Below are positions 5,474 to 7,042 of a stretch of 7,042 nt of DNA, one piece after another. Origin of the DNA: an uncultured Hungatella sp. (GTDB lineage Bacteria > Bacillota > Clostridia > Lachnospirales > Lachnospiraceae); the NCBI GenBank assembly GCA_959018155.1, contig CAUEKH010000125.1, forward strand, positions 1 to 7,042, in the 5' to 3' direction. The translations under genes and the position numbers were made by a program. The first letter of the stretch is position 1. Each line of letters opens with the position of its first letter. The notes beneath the pieces are model-generated. The model was not told the DNA's origin. It saw only the letters and a program-made list of their open reading frames with translations, and searched no databases.

Positions 5474-6550
5474 TTGGATTACAATTCCTATCAATCGTGT
5501 GAGTTATGCCCCCGGCGCTGCCGGGTCAACCGGCTGGGGAGCCCAAACGCCAGGGGGACGAAAGATATTGATTCCGTTCAATCTGCATCTACCGGCTTCT
5601 GCGGCTGCGGCCCCGTCGTCAAAGTCGCCCGTGCTGCCCTGCACCACTGGGAGGAGCCCTGTATCAGCGGATTTCGCGGGAGCGGCACCGTCTTCTTTAC
5701 CGGCTGTACCTTACGCTGCTGTTTCTGCCAGAATTACAATATCAGCCAGGAAGGCTTCGGAAAAGAGATAACAGACGAAAAACTGGCTGACATCTTCCTG
5801 CGGCTTCAGGATCAGGGAGCCCACAACATCAATCTCGTCACCGCCACCCAATACTTACCGTCCGTACTGAAAGCCCTGGATTCCGTAAAACAGAAACTCA
5901 CGATTCCGATTGTATACAACTGCGGCGGTTACGAGCGCGTCGAGACGGTGAAGGCTCTGGCCGATTACGTGGATATCTGGCTGCCGGATTTGAAATACTG
6001 TGATCCCGGACTGTCCGCACGCTACAGTGGGGCGCCTGACTACTTTAAAGTCGCCTCCGCCGCTGTCGCGCAGATGATTAAGCAGACGGGAGACCTTACA
6101 TTTCAGACTGTCTATGAGGAAGCAGACTTAAGCACACCGGCTGCCCAGAGCGGAGGCAGCGCCGGCGGAATCCGTCCCGCCTCCGGTTCTGCCGGTTCTG
6201 CTGGTTCTGCCGGTTCCACCCATTCCGGCCGTTCCCTGGCTCTCATGACAAAAGGCGTCATCATACGCCATATGGTTCTGCCCGGCGCAAAAGACGATTC
6301 GATCCGCCTGCTTCACTGGATCAGGGAAAACCTTCCCGAAGACCAATTTTATGTAAGCCTCTTAAGCCAGTATACCCCTTTCTATAAAAGCTGCGATCAC
6401 CCTGAAATCAACCGCCGCATCACTTCCTATGAGTACTATCAGGTGGTTGATACCGCGATTGAGCTCGGCCTTACACGTGGCTTTATGCAGGAAAAAAGCA
6501 GTGCGAAGGAAGAGTACACGCCGCCTTTTAACCTGGAAGGGATTGATTAG
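5474..6550 (+). CDS. Radical SAM protein, PflX/COG1313 (PflA-like) family, with low-complexity insertion
   Basis: This 358-residue iron-sulfur enzyme resembles the uncharacterised PflX group, related to activators of pyruvate formate-lyase. The [4Fe-4S]/SAM motif is CTLRCCFC (Cys78, Cys82, Cys85), followed by QNYNISQEGFGKEI. A second cysteine group lies near the N-terminus: CELCPRRC (Cys9, 12, 16) and CGCG (Cys43, 45). Other family segments are ARAALHHWEEPCISG, TVFFTGC, YNCGGYE, DIWLPDLKY, GVIIRHMVLPG and the C-terminal SQYTPF. It exceeds the roughly 300 residues I expect for the family because of two additions: about 15 residues in the N-terminal cysteine loop (about 21-38) and about 40 Gly/Ser/Ala-rich residues at about 217-257. 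The start is TTG at 5474 with GGAGG 8 bases upstream; no in-frame ATG occurs until residue 201. No glycyl-radical enzyme is nearby, so the substrate is unknown. Confidence 0.88.
   Translation: MDYNSYQSCELCPRRCRVNRLGSPNARGTKDIDSVQSASTGFCGCGPVVKVARAALHHWEEPCISGFRGSGTVFFTGCTLRCCFCQNYNISQEGFGKEITDEKLADIFLRLQDQGAHNINLVTATQYLPSVLKALDSVKQKLTIPIVYNCGGYERVETVKALADYVDIWLPDLKYCDPGLSARYSGAPDYFKVASAAVAQMIKQTGDLTFQTVYEEADLSTPAAQSGGSAGGIRPASGSAGSAGSAGSTHSGRSLALMTKGVIIRHMVLPGAKDDSIRLLHWIRENLPEDQFYVSLLSQYTPFYKSCDHPEINRRITSYEYYQVVDTAIELGLTRGFMQEKSSAKEEYTPPFNLEGID
6185..6220 (+). repeat. 9-bp in-frame tandem repeat, four units
   Basis: GGTTCTGCC is repeated four times in tandem (third-position change in unit 2, three changes in unit 4). 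It encodes GSA-GSA-GSA-GST, residues 238-249 of the radical SAM protein. Because the unit is a multiple of three, gain or loss of copies keeps the frame. The flanking sequence (residues about 224-237 and 250-254) is also Gly/Ser-rich and looks like degenerate copies. Confidence 0.85.
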
Positions 6551-6602
6551 GATCCCTGCATCAGACCGCACAAAAAGTCACGAAATAACCATTCTGTTAT
6601 CT

Positions 6603-6608
6603 TATAAT
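6603..6608 (+). promoter_or_regulatory. Putative -10 element for the second AraC-type gene
   Basis: A perfect TATAAT lies 26 bases before the proposed start at 6635, giving a leader of about 20 bases that contains the ribosome binding site. No good -35 is present at 16-18 bp, suggesting dependence on an activator. A short inverted repeat, ATAAC-N6-GTTAT (6585-6600), sits just upstream and might be an operator. Confidence 0.5.
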
Positions 6609-6621
6609 GGCACCATACGGA

Positions 6622-6637
6622 AAGGAGAGAAAATATT
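6622..6637 (+). promoter_or_regulatory. Ribosome binding site pointing at an ATT start codon
   Basis: AAGGAG (6622-6627) is followed after 7 bases by ATT (6635-6637), which opens the AraC-type frame. There is no in-frame ATG, GTG or TTG between the upstream in-frame stop at 6605-6607 and this codon, so the spacing selects ATT. Confidence 0.6.
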
Positions 6638-7042
6638 TCGGACTGGATTACAGGAATACAGAGAGCGATTGACTATATTGAGGAGCATATCACAGAAGAT
6701 TTGGATTACGATGAGATAGCTGCCTGCGCCTGTTCCTCGGGCTTTCATTTTCAAAGGGTTTTCAGCATTTTGTGTGGTTATACGCTGGGAGAATATATCC
6801 GCTCAAGGCGCCTTACCCTGGCGGGAAGCGAACTGTTATCTTCCGACAGAAAGGTTATTGATGTGGCTTTAAAATATGGCTATGAAAGCCCTGAAAGCTT
6901 TGGACGTGCATTCACAAAATTTCATGGTATTGCTCCCTCAAAAGTCAAATCCTGCAGCCAAAATCTAAAATCATTTTCCAGGCTGACCGTAAAATTATCT
7001 TTGGAAGGTGGATTAATTATGGATTACAGAATTGAAAAAACA
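6635..7042 (+). CDS. AraC-family regulator with N-terminal HTH, probably GyrI-like effector domain; 3' end outside window
   Basis: The visible 136 codons encode an AraC/XylS DNA-binding domain at the very N-terminus. The first helix-turn-helix is at about residues 24-46 (DEIAACACSSGFHFQRVFSI). The linker helix contains GEYIRSRRLTLAG (52-64). The second helix-turn-helix is at about 73-97, ending YESPESFGRAFTKFHGIAPS. The reading then passes through SFSRLTVKLSLEGG and MDYRIEK at 129-135. This order matches regulators that carry a C-terminal GyrI-like small-molecule binding domain (SoxS/Rob-like N-terminus), but that domain is beyond the window. The frame is open without interruption, and the conserved DWI-GIQ-AIDYIEEH opening begins right after the proposed ATT start. 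An in-frame ATG at 7019, with AAGGTGG 7 bases upstream, could give a separate effector-domain product. The gene follows the radical SAM gene by 84 bp with its own -10, so it is probably a separate unit. Confidence 0.85.
   Translation, partial: MSDWITGIQRAIDYIEEHITEDLDYDEIAACACSSGFHFQRVFSILCGYTLGEYIRSRRLTLAGSELLSSDRKVIDVALKYGYESPESFGRAFTKFHGIAPSKVKSCSQNLKSFSRLTVKLSLEGGLIMDYRIEKT

Noticed and set aside
5092..5494. Minus-strand frames overlapping azlC and its promoter region
   Set aside because: They are out of frame with the clear azlC gene and cross the azl promoter; their composition is shadow-like.
6539..6558. AGGGAT-N8-ATCCCT hairpin at the stop of the radical SAM gene
   Set aside because: Only six pairs and no T-run, so it is not a credible terminator; it may be chance.

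Overview
The window looks like a chromosomal piece of a low-to-moderate GC Gram-positive anaerobe of the Clostridia, most likely Lachnospiraceae. The evidence is strong AGGAGG-type ribosome binding sites, sigma-A-like promoters, frequent GTG and TTG starts, a PflX-like radical SAM protein, and a uxuA/SDR-type uxuB pair. I cannot assign a species. No rRNA, tRNA, CRISPR array, phage or insertion-sequence gene is visible, and no gene-free stretch exceeds about 300 bases.

Left end (1-570): the first 35 codons of a minus-strand gene of unknown function, then a plus-strand gene for a 59-residue acidic small protein (306-485). The small gene has its own promoter, a good ribosome binding site and a strong hairpin terminator, so it is a compact single-gene unit of unknown function.

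Hexuronate module (575-3792): uxuA (mannonate dehydratase) and a short-chain dehydrogenase-type uxuB (fructuronate reductase) run on the minus strand. A cupin-type AraC-family regulator diverges from them. The shared 182-bp spacer holds an extended -10 promoter for uxuA, a promoter for the regulator, and two direct half-sites exactly 21 bp apart (12 of 14 identical). The half-sites sit just upstream of the uxuA -35 and inside the regulator's own promoter. This is the geometry of an AraC-type activator that also represses itself. The gap between uxuA and uxuB is unusually long (252 bp) and carries a large hairpin and an imperfect 44-bp direct repeat.

Transport module (3866-5455): azlC, azlD and an unrecognised single-span membrane protein form a minus-strand operon. 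Both junctions have 4-bp stop/start overlaps, and the promoter is near-consensus (TTGACA, 17 bp, TAATAT). The operon converges on the regulator gene, and both units end at one symmetrical bidirectional terminator.

Right end (5474-7042): a plus-strand PflX/COG1313-like radical SAM enzyme with two lineage-specific insertions, one of them a Gly-Ser-Ala tract coded by a 9-bp tandem repeat. It is followed by a second AraC-type gene with an N-terminal DNA-binding domain. That gene runs off the window and appears to start at ATT, with a well-placed ribosome binding site.

The modules look independently regulated. The best candidates for new biology are the small acidic protein, the third gene of the azl operon, the AraC control of uxuA, and the ATT start. 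I see no clear-cut new multi-gene system such as a defence island.
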